This document shows, piece after piece, positions 1 through 10,082 of a stretch of 64,000 nucleotides of DNA. A program made the position numbers and the translations under genes. Position 1 is the stretch's first letter. Each line of letters starts with the position of its first letter. This DNA comes from Anas platyrhynchos. Taxonomy: Eukaryota > Chordata > Aves > Anseriformes > Anatidae. The stretch lies in NCBI RefSeq assembly GCF_047663525.1, contig NC_092616.1:4005501-4069500 (forward strand), in the 5' to 3' direction. Under the pieces are notes generated by a model. It was given only the letters and a program-made list of their open reading frames with translations. It was not told the DNA's origin and searched no databases.

Positions 1-108
1 AGCAGATTTCACAGTCGTGAATAACCTGTGCAATAGGGTCCATGGTCAGGTCCACCCCTCGATCACGAACCCATTTATACATTTCATCTCTGCCTTGATG
101 GCCTGAGG
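1..108 (-). mobile_element. ERVL-type integrase fragment (fossil)
   Basis: Read on the minus strand, this stretch resembles the zinc-finger end of the integrase of the young ERVL-type element at 11-15.4 kb; both share the peptide DRGVDLTMD followed by AQVIHDCE. It continues beyond the left window edge, so the extent of the element cannot be judged. Broken remnant, older than the 11-15 kb copy. Confidence 0.75.
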
Positions 109-117
109 TGTTGTATT

Positions 118-410
118 GAGTCTGGCTGGGATAGAATTAACTTTCCCTGCAGCAGCCCATGCAGTGCTGTGCACTGCACTTGTAGCTAGAACAGCACTGG
201 TATCACACCAGAGTTGTGTCTACTGCTGAGCAATGCTGGCACAGTATAAGGATTCACTCTAACCCCTTCCCAAGAGCCATCAGGCTGGGGATAGGCAAGA
301 GGTGAGGAGGGGACATCACCAGGGCAGTTGAGCTAGACCAGCCAAAGGGATATTCCATACCATATAATGTCACACAGCAATAAAATGTGGGAAAGGGCTC
401 TTGTTATGAA
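118..410 (+). mobile_element. Old ERVL-type LTR fragment
   Basis: The segment follows the order of landmarks in the intact LTR at 14816-15409: a GGCTGGGATAGAATTAA start, a GCTGAGCAATG stretch, CAAGAG..GAGGAGGGGACA, then CCAAAGGGATATTCCATACCAT and a TATAATGTCA block. It is clearly diverged from the young LTR and is a broken copy. Confidence 0.65.
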
Positions 411-1183
411 AACAGCACTAATAGGAGGGAAAAGACTCTCATTATAAAAACGTTCATCCTTTCAAACAACTGCTATGTGTATTGAAGTCCTGCCTCCTGG
501 GAGGTGTCCTAACATCATTCATTGATGGGAATTAGAGAATAATTTCTTTATTTCTTTCATCAATCTCTGTGCTGCCACATGGCCTTTGCTTTTTTGTTGA
601 TGGTGGTGGTGTTTGTTTGTTTCTTTCTTTCTTTGGTTGGTTGGTTTTGGTTGGTTGGTTTGGTTTAGTTTGGTGTTCCTTTTTCATTTTCCCTTTAATT
701 AAATTATCCATATTGCAACCTTTTGCTTTCATTTCCCTTGGCCAATGGGATTTTCCAGCAGGATCATAGAGGATATCCTCAGATGTGGCCCTGACTCCCA
801 GAGTTATTGCATTGGATCTTTCAGATACCCGGAGATATCTTGGAGCAGCTGTGGCACCTGAGATGTCGCCAGGTGCTTCCATCCAAACCACTCCCTGCTG
901 CTCTCCATCTCCATCCTTTACCACAGGACAAGGGGATTTTGTGCCCAGCAGAACTATCAAGGGGAATGCCCAGATCAAGTGTGGATGGAAGGAGATGAGC
1001 CCCTTTCCAGCCCCAGGACCACAGACCCCAAATGAGATGCCTCAATGGACTCAGCTGAATCCCGTCCCTCAGCAGGGGTACAGAGATCCCTGCCTGCCAC
1101 TGCCCAGCTGTCCTCCCTGTGATGGGACAAGGGGAGGGGTTTCACATACCCAGCTCTGTCCCTGGCCGGAGGAATGACACAGA
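411..1183. other. Intergenic, no gene recognised
   Basis: I see no gene here. Short frames on both strands lack recognisable domains. A low-complexity TTTC/TTGG tract lies at about 590-680. The rest is unique-looking sequence upstream of the first OR14 leader exon. Confidence 0.5.
590..680 (+). repeat. TTTC / TTGG low-complexity tract
   Basis: Runs of TTTG, TTTC and then TTGG units, imperfect, G+T-rich on the plus strand. Simple repeat with no coding signal. Confidence 0.85.
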
Positions 1184-1254
1184 TTGAAAGAAGTCTCCCA
1201 GCAGCTGAGGGAGGGAATATCAGTGATTGCTTTGGTGCATTTCCAAGGAGGTTT

Positions 1255-1922
1255 GTGGGGAGACAAAGGACATCTCGAGGGAGCCCAGTGGGACAGAGCA
1301 GTTGATATCATGCTCAGGTGCTGTGCTGCTGAGCTGGGTCGGGCTCCTGTGCTGCAGGGAACTCCTGGCGCTGCAGAGAGACAGCTCTGCCCAGGAGCAG
1401 CTCCTCTGCACAGCACTGCAGGGCTGGGGGCTCTGACTGCAGGTGGCACTGGGAGAGGAGAGGAGAGGAGAGGAGAGGAGAGGAGAGGAGAGGAGAGGAG
1501 AGGAGAGGAGAGGAGAGGAGAGGAGAGGAGAGGAGAGGAGAGGAGAGGAGAGGAGAGGAGAGGAGAGGAGAGGAGAGGAGAGGAGAGGAGAGGAGAGGAG
1601 AGGAGAGGAGAGGAGAGGAGAGGAGAGGAGAGGAGAGGAGAGGAGAGGAGAGGAGAGGAGAGGAGAGGAGAGGAGAGGAGAGGAGAGGAGAGGAGAGGAG
1701 AGGAGAGGAGAGGAGAGGAGAGGAGAGGAGAGGAGAGGAGAGGAGAGGAGAGGAGAGGAGAGGAGAGGAGAGGAGAGGAGAGGAGAGGAGAGGAGAGGAG
1801 AGGAGAGGAGAGGAGAGGAGAGGAGAGGAGAGGAGAGGAGAGGAGAGAGGGGTTGGAGGCAGCAAGGAGCGCAACAGCAGAGGGCAGCGTGTGGCAGGAC
1901 AGATCTGCAGGCTCTTGACACG
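1255..1922 (+). other. Predicted non-coding leader exon of the OR14 gene at 3249
   Basis: The segment from about 1255 to 1450 closely resembles the segments upstream of the other four intact OR14 genes (16235-16534, 31130-30836, 48545-48795, 63870-63609), all carrying GCTGAGCTGGG and AGACAGCTCTGCCCAG. It ends at a GTGAGT donor at 1923. In this copy a GGAGA expansion of about 395 bp sits between GGTGGCACT and AGAGGGGTTGGAGGCAG, two landmarks that lie about 20 bases apart in the copy at 63.7 kb. The start of the exon is inferred from where the similarity begins; transcription is not shown. Confidence 0.5.
1452..1846 (+). repeat. (GGAGA)n pentanucleotide expansion, about 79 units
   Basis: An almost perfect five-base tandem repeat, all purine on the plus strand, about 395 bp. 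Its frames give artificial GEERR and LLSSP proteins, which are not genes. It lies inside the predicted leader exon of the neighbouring OR14 gene, where the matching copy at 63.68-63.70 kb has only an imperfect 20-base purine stretch. Confidence 0.98.
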
Positions 1923-3225
1923 GTGAGTCTGGAAGCAGGGCAATGCAGATGCAGTTGCCAGAGGGGTCTTCTACAGCTGGCACAACCGATGCCTGATAGC
2001 ATCTGTTGAGGTGACTCTTCCTCTGTCTTAAGCAAAGAGTAGAAGATGCTTTAGAGAATGGCATTTATGAGGGGAAATCTCAAGAGGAAGATGAAGGCTT
2101 GGTTTATCTGAAGCAGAGGGCTTTTTATGTAGTCTGTTTTCAGATTCCTGCTGTGGAGGGAAGGCAGGTTTCATGGTAATGGGTTGTCAGGATTGTACAG
2201 GACAGTGGGACTCCTGGAGCATTGCACTGAGAGATCAATATGGAAGTGATGAGTCTATATACTCTCTTCCCACATCTCAGCATACAGACTACAGCAATAT
2301 CATGTTTATGGTGTCTTCAGGGCTTACCTGAGCTGATCTTTAGGAGCTGCATCCTCTGTGATGCTCATGGACAGTGCCCAGTCTCCAGGAGTCCTCTATA
2401 GAGCAAAGCTGAGCATACAGCTTGTGGAATGGGGTCTGTGAGTGTGGACAGGGAGGAGACATGGGGACAGAGAAACAGCTCCTGGTGAGCTGTCCCTCCC
2501 TGGCATTGCCTCCCCTGGCAGCAGCACGGTGCCATTCCTCCTGGCTTCTCCACCTGGCCGTGCTGCTGCTGTTCTTGTCTGCAGGCTGGCTAGGGATGGG
2601 GGTTTCACATGCACATGGAGTGAGCCCTCGGTGTGCTTGGGGGAAGTAGAGTATGGGGACAGGGTACGGTGTCTGGAGATGTGCCCTTTGAGCCTAGATT
2701 CTTCTGCTTTCAGCAGTGTCATGATTTTTTTTCAGGTGAATGTAATTGTCGTGAAGCTCAAGGAGATGCCAGCAGAAGAGACCAGCCTTTATGGACAGGC
2801 TGGCTGTCCTCTCTGAAGGACAGTCCACACTTAAGGGACAGTCTTTTGCCTCTGAGTATGAATGAAAAGGAATGAAAACACAATAAAGATTTCCCATCAA
2901 CCTTCCACCACAGATGGGTAAACTGGGAACAACAAAGTGGAAAATATTGATATATCAGAAGTGAATTTAATTTGAGATTGCCCCATGTTGCTCTTTACTT
3001 ATTTCTGTAGAGCAGGGGTGACGCCTGCATTGCCCACAGCAGAGTCCCATGCTCCCAGAGACACCCTCAGGTAGCATCAATCAGGCCACATGAAAGAGAC
3101 CTGCCAAATATCTGCCTGGAAGTGTAGAAGTACGTTGGGGTGCTTAAATAAGGAATGGAAATTGCTTTTCTCTAAGGAATTAACTCAATGGTTAATTATC
3201 ACCAGCTTTCTGCTGCTTTCTGCAG
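1923..3225 (+). other. Predicted leader intron of the OR14 gene at 3249
   Basis: Bounded by a GTGAGT donor at 1923 and a pyrimidine-rich acceptor ending TTTCTGCAG at 3225. A block at about 2340-2530 (cf. AGGGAGGAGACATGGGGACA) recurs at 17060-17290, 49265-49450 and, inverted, at 29970-30190 and 63180-63310, always inside the equivalent intron. No coding region is seen in it. Confidence 0.5.
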
Positions 3226-3248
3226 GACCCCATGGACAGAACCAGCAA

Positions 3249-4250
3249 ATGCCCAACATCAGCTTTGTGAGTGAGTTCCTTCTGCTGGCATTCTCAGATA
3301 CGCAGGAGCTGCAGCTCCTGCACTTTGCGCTCTTCCTGGGCATCTACCTGGCTGCCCTCCTGGGCAACGGCCTCATCCTCACCGCCGTAGCCTGCAACCA
3401 CCGCCTCCACACCCCCATGTACTTCTTCCTCCTCAACCTCGCCCTCCTCGACCTGGGCTGCATCTCCACCACTCTCCCCAAAGCCATGGCCAATTCCCTC
3501 TGGGACACCAGGGCCATCTCCTATGCAGGATGTGCTGCACAGGTCTTTCCCTTTGCCTTCTTGACTGGAGCAGAGTTTTCAGTCCTTACTCTCATGACCT
3601 ATGATCGCTACATTGCCATCTGCAAGCCCCTGCACTATGGGACCCTCCTGGGCAACAGAGCTTGTGCCCAGATGGCAGCAGCTGCCTGGGGCAGTGGGGT
3701 TCTCTATGCTCTGCTGCACACTGCCATTACATTTTCCCTGTCCCTCTGCCAAGGCAATGCTGTGGACCAGTTCTTCTGTGAAATCCCCCAGATCCTCAAG
3801 CTCTCCTGCTCAGATGCCTACCTCAGGGAAGTTGGGGCACTTATGTTTAGTGTTTCTTTTTTATTTGGTTGTTTTGTTTTCATTCTTTTCTCCTATGTGC
3901 AGATCTTCAGGGCTGTGCTGAGGATGCCCTCTGAGCAGGGACGACACAAAGCCTTTTCCACTTGTCTCCCTCACCTGGCTGTGGTCTCCCTGTTTGTCAG
4001 CACTGCCATGTTTGCCTACCTCAAGTCCCCCTCCACCTCCTCCCCATCCTTGGACCTGGTCTTGTCTCTTCTGTACTCAGTGGTGCCTCCAGTAGTGAAA
4101 CCCCTCATCTACAGCAAGAGGAACCTGGAACTGAAGGATACCGTAAGGAAATTATTTACATTCTTGCTTCTTAAGCATCAGAAACGTGACCATCATCTTT
4201 ACAAGACAGGCAGGATTTCTCAGAGAAATGAACATCTTTTTCATTTTTAG
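3249..4250 (+). CDS. OR14: OR14-like olfactory receptor
   Basis: A single coding exon of 333 codons encoding a class II odorant receptor of the seven-transmembrane GPCR type, expected in the ciliary membrane of olfactory neurons and coupled to Golf. Visible family marks: an N-glycosylation site near the start (NIS), GNGLIL in TM1, HTPMYFFL in TM2, a TM3 cysteine, DRY at residues 119-121, KAFSTCLPHL before TM6, and PLIYS in TM7. The start is placed at 3249 because a good splice acceptor lies at 3225, the next residues match the paralogues, and the earlier in-frame ATG at 3090 would be intronic. Oddities: the TM7 motif reads KPLIYS instead of NPLIYS (Lys at residue 284), and the C-terminus is about 20 residues longer than in the paralogues and basic. 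The frame is intact, but function with Lys284 is uncertain. Confidence 0.93.
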   Translation: MPNISFVSEFLLLAFSDTQELQLLHFALFLGIYLAALLGNGLILTAVACNHRLHTPMYFFLLNLALLDLGCISTTLPKAMANSLWDTRAISYAGCAAQVFPFAFLTGAEFSVLTLMTYDRYIAICKPLHYGTLLGNRACAQMAAAAWGSGVLYALLHTAITFSLSLCQGNAVDQFFCEIPQILKLSCSDAYLREVGALMFSVSFLFGCFVFILFSYVQIFRAVLRMPSEQGRHKAFSTCLPHLAVVSLFVSTAMFAYLKSPSTSSPSLDLVLSLLYSVVPPVVKPLIYSKRNLELKDTVRKLFTFLLLKHQKRDHHLYKTGRISQRNEHLFHF

Positions 4251-4340
4251 AGAAGATTAAGTTTATTTTTATCATCCTACCTGTTGTTCATTATAGTTTA
4301 TTTGACCCAATCATACTTAAAGAACCAATCTTTCAGTGTA

Positions 4341-4350
4341 AATAAATAAA
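4341..4350 (+). promoter_or_regulatory. Candidate poly(A) signals AATAAATAAA
   Basis: Two overlapping AATAAA hexamers about 90 bases after the OR stop codon at 4250. The same relation, AATAAA just before AGCCATCAG, occurs downstream of the OR14 gene at 50025. Confidence 0.55.
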
Positions 4351-5183
4351 ATAAGCCATCAGAAATTCACTGGTCTCAGCTGCTATCTTTTCCAATCTTC
4401 CCTGCAGCTGGAGGAGCTGGCCAAGAGCCCAGCTGCCACGTGGAGGAGCAGCCCCAGTGTCCCTCAGGGGTTCCCCTCACTGCCCGCTGGGCTCTGCTGC
4501 CTTTGGGTTGGGGCTGCTGCTTCCCTGGAGACGCAGCTGTGGCCAGAAGCAGGACGAGGCCTTCTCCATGTTGCTCCCCATTCACTTCCAAGCTCTTCCT
4601 TTGTGCCCCTGCCTATGTGTTATTCCTAAGATCTCATATGCTTTGCAACAGTCTTATTGTCTCTGCAGTGGCATCTCTATGCATCTCTTCTAATGCTGGC
4701 GTCAAGAACACACCCAAGGTGCTGCTCCCTGAACAGGCCACTTGCTTCTGGGCTTCACCATGGATCAGAGTCCCAGAGTGATCAGTGAAGGACTGAGGGC
4801 TGAACTGAGAGTATCCTTCTTGGTTGCACATGGCCCAGTAAACTGTAACTGGCCTTTGACTTTCCTGCCTGGTACTGTCCAACTGGTGCTGGGACTGATG
4901 GTAAATGGCATCCTGGAGAGCAATCTGGAGAGGAAGAATTTGTGAGATTGTGTGGGCACTGAGTGTTTCTTCATCTAATGAGTGACCATCCAATGTAGAG
5001 TATCCCAAAGAAAAAGGAGAACATGAGGAGCCCATGGGCTATGGAGGGCTCTGCAGTGCCCAGAGCGGTTGTGAGGAGCCAGCAGGCAAACGTATCCAAG
5101 AGTCAAGTGTGGTTCAGGACAGCTTCTTTGAAACCCCGCAATCTGGATTGAGTGCAGCACTTGCCTGCCCTTTGTGCCCTTAT
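4351..5183. other. Duplicated OR14 3' flank, no gene
   Basis: No coding region recognised. The first 270 bases resemble 51140-51390 and, inverted, 60900-61220, which are the equivalent positions downstream of two other OR14 genes (landmark GGTCTCAGCTGCT, then CTGCTTCCCTGGAG). It is part of the duplication unit. Confidence 0.6.
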
Positions 5184-5283
5184 CACAGATTCATTGAATC
5201 AGTAAGGTTGGAAAAGACCTCCAAGATCATCTGGTCCAACCATTTCCCTACCGCCAGGATCATCCATTAAACCATGTCATTTT
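5184..5283 (-). mobile_element. CR1 LINE 3'-end fragment
   Basis: Matches the end of the CR1 3' UTR on the minus strand (GGTTGGAAAAGACCTCCAAG, then GGTCCAACCATT on the plus strand) with a degenerate tail of the ACAGATTCATTGAATCA type. Only the last 100 bases of a severely 5'-truncated CR1 are present. Confidence 0.85.
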
Positions 5284-6560
5284 TTTGCCCTTAGAGACAC
5301 CCTATGGTCCTGCCAAGCACTGTCCTGTGCTACTGAGCCATCAGGGTAGATTGAAAGGGTCTCAACAGAAGAAATCGCCAGTGAGTTGGGTCTTCTGCCC
5401 AGCCTGAGCAGCACAGGCAGAGGGGAGTAGGGGTAGCAGGCACCACAGCCCCCTTGGTCTGCAGAGCAGCACCGCCAGCTGCAGCTGGGGCTCGGAGCTC
5501 CCTCTGAGTGTCTTCTAGGCCAGCTTCAGGCACGCAGCTTCTGGACTTGAGTGTGATCCTCACTGTGTGCAAGGAGCTGAGAGACTGCCAACAGGCATGG
5601 GGCTCGGACATTGCCTGCAAGGTCCCTCCTGCCCTAGCAACTCCCAGAACTGGCACGGAACTGGCTCCTGTGCGTCAGAGAGGCTGGGAGTCCAGCAGCA
5701 GGATTATGGGCTGGAAGGATCACAGCCAGCTCACTTCTACCTGGGCAGGTCCTGGGCCATAAAGGGTCTGTTTTGTAGGTATCGTATTAAGACGTCAGTG
5801 GTGCCTCAGAGATTCCTAATGCAGTCCTAAGTCTGTGAAGTGGACTGTGAGTTGACTTCTTTCTGAAGTAGCCTACAGGCCACCTCCTGACTGCCAGCTG
5901 GGATCTGTGCCATTCATATCTGCCAGTGTACCTATCTGAAAGGCTGGCAAAAGCACCTGGATGAATGTAGTTTGTGCGATCCTCTCCTCGTAAGTATCTG
6001 GTAATCCCCATAAAGGAAGAGGTCTTGGATAAAGGGTCACATGTCAGAGGGTTCATCTTTTTCCTAAAAAATGTGGCTTCTTTCAGATTTCCACACAAAG
6101 GTGACCACTGCCTCCAAAGTGCCTGGGGGGAGCTGAAGCGTGCTTGATAGCCTGCGAAAAGTTACCCAGGAGCTGTAGGAGCCATTTTAGATCCAAAGCT
6201 GGTGGGTAGGAAGGGCACTTTTGGGGTGGTGCAGAGCTGCTAGATACGTTGTGCAGGGTGCTCCTACAGAACTTTGTGCCCTTCACCCTCCTGACTACAA
6301 TGCCACTTCTGTATCAGGAATGGAGTAGCCAGCAGAGGTTAGAAAGATACTCTGAGATCATAAAAGCTATCAGAAAGTTCCCCCTACGAAGATAGCTGAT
6401 ATGGGGAAGTCAGGAGAAGCCTGGGCAGGAGAGGTGTGTGATCTGGGGGAGGGAAGAAGGGACCTCTTGACCAGGAGACCTTGAGCAGAAGAAACTACCA
6501 ATTCTGAAGAGGTAAGAGGGTTCAGGTAATGTTGATGCTACTGCAACACTGACTCTGAAA
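5284..6560. other. Duplicated intergenic flank, no gene
   Basis: No gene recognised. About 5330-5530 is similar to 52050-52210 and 53270-53465, with landmarks GAGCAGCACAGGCAGAGGGG and GTGTCTTCTAGGCCAG followed by GGAGCTGAGAGAC. The remainder has only short frames with no domain. Confidence 0.55.
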
Positions 6561-6569
6561 ACATTCCTG

Positions 6570-6835
6570 TTAGGCTCTTACCCTGTTTCTAACCCCTAAC
6601 TGCTACTCCTCCCCTTGACTGTAATCCACTACTCTCCCGCTTAACCTCAAACCTTTCCTTGAAGCCAAAGCTCAAACCCATAAGCCCATAACATTAACTT
6701 CTTGCTCACCTTAATCTCTGTCCTTATCACTAGGATAGAAATGCTCTATTTAACCCTAGCCCTCAGGCAAGCCCTAAGCCCTAAGCCCTAAACCCTAAAC
6801 CCTAAACCCTAAGCCCTGAGTCCTAAACCCTAACC
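6570..6835 (+). repeat. Degenerate telomere-like CCCTAA tract
   Basis: C-rich strand sequence full of CCCTAA, CCCTAAA and CCCTAAG variants; the cleanest part (about 6775-6835) has roughly eight near-tandem units. The flank up to 6570 is looser (TAACCCCTAACTGC and similar). A second, more decayed tract occurs at 53480-53790 in an equivalent context. I infer an interstitial, old telomere-derived sequence. Confidence 0.7.
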
Positions 6836-6939
6836 TGGAAACTGAACTACCAATATTCCAGTTCCCAGGATCTAAAAACCTCAACTTCATCTCCTCAGCT
6901 ACTTAAACTGTTTGCCATATTGTCCGGAATGGCGAAGTT

Positions 6940-7345
6940 GCTGAGCATTCACACATCATTCAAAGATGAATGTGAGGTGGCATGTATCTGATCAGCTTGC
7001 AGGCAACAAGGAGGAGATGAGTAGAAATGCTGTGAGGAGCTCAGCTGTGTCTCAAGTTTTTCATAGGCCCACAGGAGGAACATGGTTGTGAAGGAGCTGA
7101 CAGGTCAACTCATGGCTGGGATCCGTACTTTTAGGCTCTCATCTGCCCAGTGTCCCTGTCAGGCCAGTGGAAGCTGCCCGGTTGGCATGTTGATTGTGGG
7201 ATCCCCTCTGCTTAAGTGTCTGGTAGGCCCCAGCCAGGAAGAAGACCTGCATATGGGCTATTTCTGTCCTTCTGCAAGACGAAAGGAACACAGCTGCAAG
7301 ACGACAGGAACAAAGCTGTTCACTCACCAACCTCCCCAGTGAAAT
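6940..7345 (+). repeat. Duplicated non-coding block, copy 1
   Basis: Similar to 24950-25290 and 53940-54440: all contain TCTGATCAGCTTG or its neighbourhood, a GGCCAG..GAAG..ACCTG stretch, TGTGGGATCCCCTCTGC or a near variant, and a GAAGAC/GAGAC stretch before TGTCC. No coding signal; part of the OR14 unit. Confidence 0.6.
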
Positions 7346-7370
7346 AAGAGAGGTTCAGTACCAAAAAAGT

Positions 7371-7630
7371 TTAAAGCTCATGTGTTGGGAAAAGGACAGT
7401 TTGATTAAAAGAAAAGGAAGGGAAAATATTATTACTATAATTAATATTAGTAATAAATATTAAGTATATAAGACGACGATGATGATGATGATGATGATGA
7501 TATCTACAAACCAAGTGATGCTCAGTACAATTACTCACCACCCAATGGGAGATGCCCATCCCATCCCTGAGCAGCAGTCCCCCTAACCCTGGCCAGCCTG
7601 TGTCAGGATCTCCTGTGGAGGTCCCTTGAC
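7371..7630 (-). mobile_element. Old ERVL-type LTR fragment
   Basis: On the minus strand it shows the tail half of the family LTR: a GGTGAGTAATTGTACTGAGCATCACTTGGT region, a trinucleotide tract (GATGAT on the plus strand, about 7468-7502), then TTTAATCAAACTGTCC and CATGAGCTTTAA. Diverged and broken. Confidence 0.6.
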
Positions 7631-7639
7631 TAAATTAAA

Positions 7640-8390
7640 TTAACATTTATGGCAAAACCATATTTCAGAAGGATTTGAACTATTTTCTTCCCTTTCTCAA
7701 AAATAACTTCTGCTCTGTTGCCCCACATGATGATGTCATCAATGCATTGCTGCTGTTTAGGAGCTTCCCCGTGTTCCATGGCAATCTGGAAGAGTCCATG
7801 GCAAATGGTAGGGCTGTGTTTCTACCCCTGGGGCAGTCAGTTCCAGGTGGACTGGATGTCCCTGCAAGAGTGGCCTGCACACTGCAGCACCTGCTGTTCT
7901 TCAGCCTTCATCAATCCTGCAACAGAATGGTCCTGTGAGAGACCAGGGCAGGTAGACAACAGTTTAATGTTCTCTCTCTCCAAGGCAGCTATGTCAAAGC
8001 CCCACAGCTACCCTTTTGGATCTTTGAAGTACCCTCTTCTAAGGTAGTCTATGCCAAGGATTCACAGAGGTGTTTTTCCAATGCCTTCCCAATTAGACTC
8101 ATTTCAGCTTCCACTGCAGTTAACTGCTCTAGGTGCCTGCCCAGATCTTCCCACATTCCCTGACACTCCTCACTCTCCTGCCTCTGGGAAGATCTCTTCA
8201 TAGCATTCTTAAGTAGTTCTTTGACCTTAAACAAAAGCTGAAACATATTCAGGAGCAATAACAACAGGAACATGTTGGTTTGACTATCCCAAGGATATTC
8301 AGAACTTTGAACAGCTATTGTAACTAGCCTGGAAGAGAAAGGGGAGGTGAAGGGGAAAGGGAGAGTGAAGAAGTGGGAAAGATGTGCACC
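7640..8390 (-). mobile_element. ERVL-type pol and leader fragments (fossil)
   Basis: Between 7650 and 7900 the minus strand resembles the reverse-transcriptase region of the 11-15 kb element (counterpart of GEAPEHLQYIDD). Between 8050 and 8390 it resembles the leader-encoded part of the same element (LPF.FT.P then W..DTRN-like). Broken remnant of the same family in opposite orientation. Confidence 0.65.
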
Positions 8391-8394
8391 CATT

Positions 8395-8725
8395 GTCTGC
8401 TCCATGTCCCTATCTACCATCTCAGGGACCTGAGTATCGGGAGAAGAACCAATCTTGCTGCCAAAGGCTGATGCAAAGAAGACATTAAGTACCTCAGCCT
8501 TTTCCTCATCCCTTGTAACTCTGTTTCCCTTCACATCCAATAAAGGATGACGATTCTCCTTAATTCCCCTTTAAATAAAGTATCTAAATAAACAGATTTT
8601 ATTGTCTTTGACAGTAATAGCCAGATTGAACTCCAGCTGGGCTTTGTCCCTTCTATATTCTTCCCTGCACAGCCTCATGATATTTAGGACACAGCTCCAG
8701 GCAGAATGACAGCGTGCATGAGAAA
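8395..8725 (-). mobile_element. CR1 LINE fragment, ORF2 N-terminal side of RT
   Basis: On the minus strand the frame reads NRVTRDEEKAEVLNVFFASAF, the CR1 ORF2 stretch between endonuclease and RT; upstream sequence matches the CR1 region at 47280-47410. The copy lacks its 3' end and abuts an ERV fragment, suggesting one interrupted the other. The same pair of landmarks reappears at 47.1-47.4 kb as part of a segmental duplicate. Confidence 0.75.
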
Positions 8726-10079
8726 GAAACACAGAGGAGGTGGAACCTGGCAGCCTTCCATCCCCTACCCTTCTGTGACTCCGTGCTGCAGTTCCATTCA
8801 GCTGGTTACTGCTGTATTATCCAAACTTTCCTGGAACTCCTGATGCTGCTATCTTTCCAGAGATAGCACAATCACACAAAGGTAGAACTGTCTGCCTGCA
8901 GACATGAAGAGCTGACAGAATAGAGCATCAGTGTGGGGGAGCCTTGAGAAACTGTAGATTTTGCCTACAGAAAACTCTTGACATTTTATAAGGAGATGAG
9001 CCTAGTCCTGCACCATCGGGACTGTAACCCCACACATCAGGGCCAAGTCTGTGCTGAGTGAACAGTGCCCCGGAGGAGGGGGGCCTGGGAACTCTGAGGG
9101 ATACCACACGAGCAGTGGTGTCTGCTCACCAGGAACCAGGCCAGATCCTACAGAGCTTCCTTAGGAGCATGGCCACAAAGAAAATCTGAATTATACTCAG
9201 CTAGGATCCTGGTGTGACACCATATAGACAAGGATCTACAGCCAGCAGTGAAATAGATGCAGGTTTGTGAGTCCTTTGGGCAGCCTGTTGTGGAGGGGAT
9301 TAAGGGCTGTGGCAAGGCTGAAAGTCCCAACAGGACCAAGTTCTTTGTGTCCAAAGCTATAGCTGTTGTCTCTGCCACTAAGGCCTATGAGGAGACAGCT
9401 TATTGTCACAGCACCGGGGACTCACTGGCTCCTCAACACCAAACACGAGCCAGGCAGGAGTCAAACTATTCTCCTCCACTTGGCAATGCACATCCCCATC
9501 TCCTACTGCCCCAGAAAGAGCCCTGAGCAATGTGTGAAGGGAAAGGATCACCCTTCTAGGGTCTAGGGGTCAAGGCCTGGCCCTTGTGCTTGATGAAACA
9601 TCTAGTTTCCCTATACATTAATGTCAAATTTACACTGCCACTCTCTCCTTGTCTCCAGTGGTCTGCTCTAAGGAGCTCCAAGGCAGGTTACATCAGTGCT
9701 GGCCCTTGAGGGGACACTCCAGGAAAGTTACATTGCAATTGGACTTCTGAAGAGATTTCTTCAATTTGCTCTCAATGCCTGAGGTTTGTGGGCTCATCAC
9801 CATCTGAAAAGAGGACTGAACTTCAATTTCCCCCACGTTCCTGCCTCTCTCCTACTGCACAGCAGAAAGGACTCCTCTGAAGCCCACAGCAGACCCTGCC
9901 CCCGTGTTACTCTCAGCCAGCACCAGACAAAGCTCAAGCAGGTGAGCTGAAGAAAGGTTTTGCAAAGAGATGCTCAGGCTGGGTGTGCTCTAAGACTTGC
10001 AATAGGTTTTGCTCAGAGAAGTCTGGTCTGACTTTGTTCTGCATTCTCCTCTTTAACATGAAATTATGTCAATTGTCAG
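8726..10079. other. Duplicated upstream flank of the truncated OR14
   Basis: No gene. About 8950-9250 resembles 47640-47930; about 9290-9620 resembles 25600-25960, 54880-55220 and, inverted, 22690-22990; about 9640-9790 resembles 48420-48540, the stretch just before the leader exon of another OR14 gene. The leader exon itself and most of the leader intron appear deleted here: the similarity resumes near 9905 with the pre-acceptor block CTCAGCCAGCAC. Confidence 0.55.
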
Positions 10080-10082
10080 AAA

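Noticed and set aside
1069-2064. Long open frames across the GGAGA repeat on both strands
   Set aside because: They exist only because the 5-base unit has no stop in any frame; the products are pure repeats and no domain is present.
3090-3248. Upstream ATG start giving a 386-codon OR
   Set aside because: A good splice acceptor lies at 3225 inside that extension, and the paralogues start at the position equal to 3249.
6570-6835. CCCTAAA units as a sign of plant-type telomere or plant DNA
   Set aside because: Units are mixed CCCTAA, CCCTAAA and CCCTAAG and lie among avian CR1 and OR sequence; decay of a vertebrate-type tract explains them.
7468-7502. GAT trinucleotide tract as an independent microsatellite locus
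   Set aside because: It sits where every LTR of this ERVL-type family has a trinucleotide tract (11430-11480, 34677-34730), so it belongs to the LTR.
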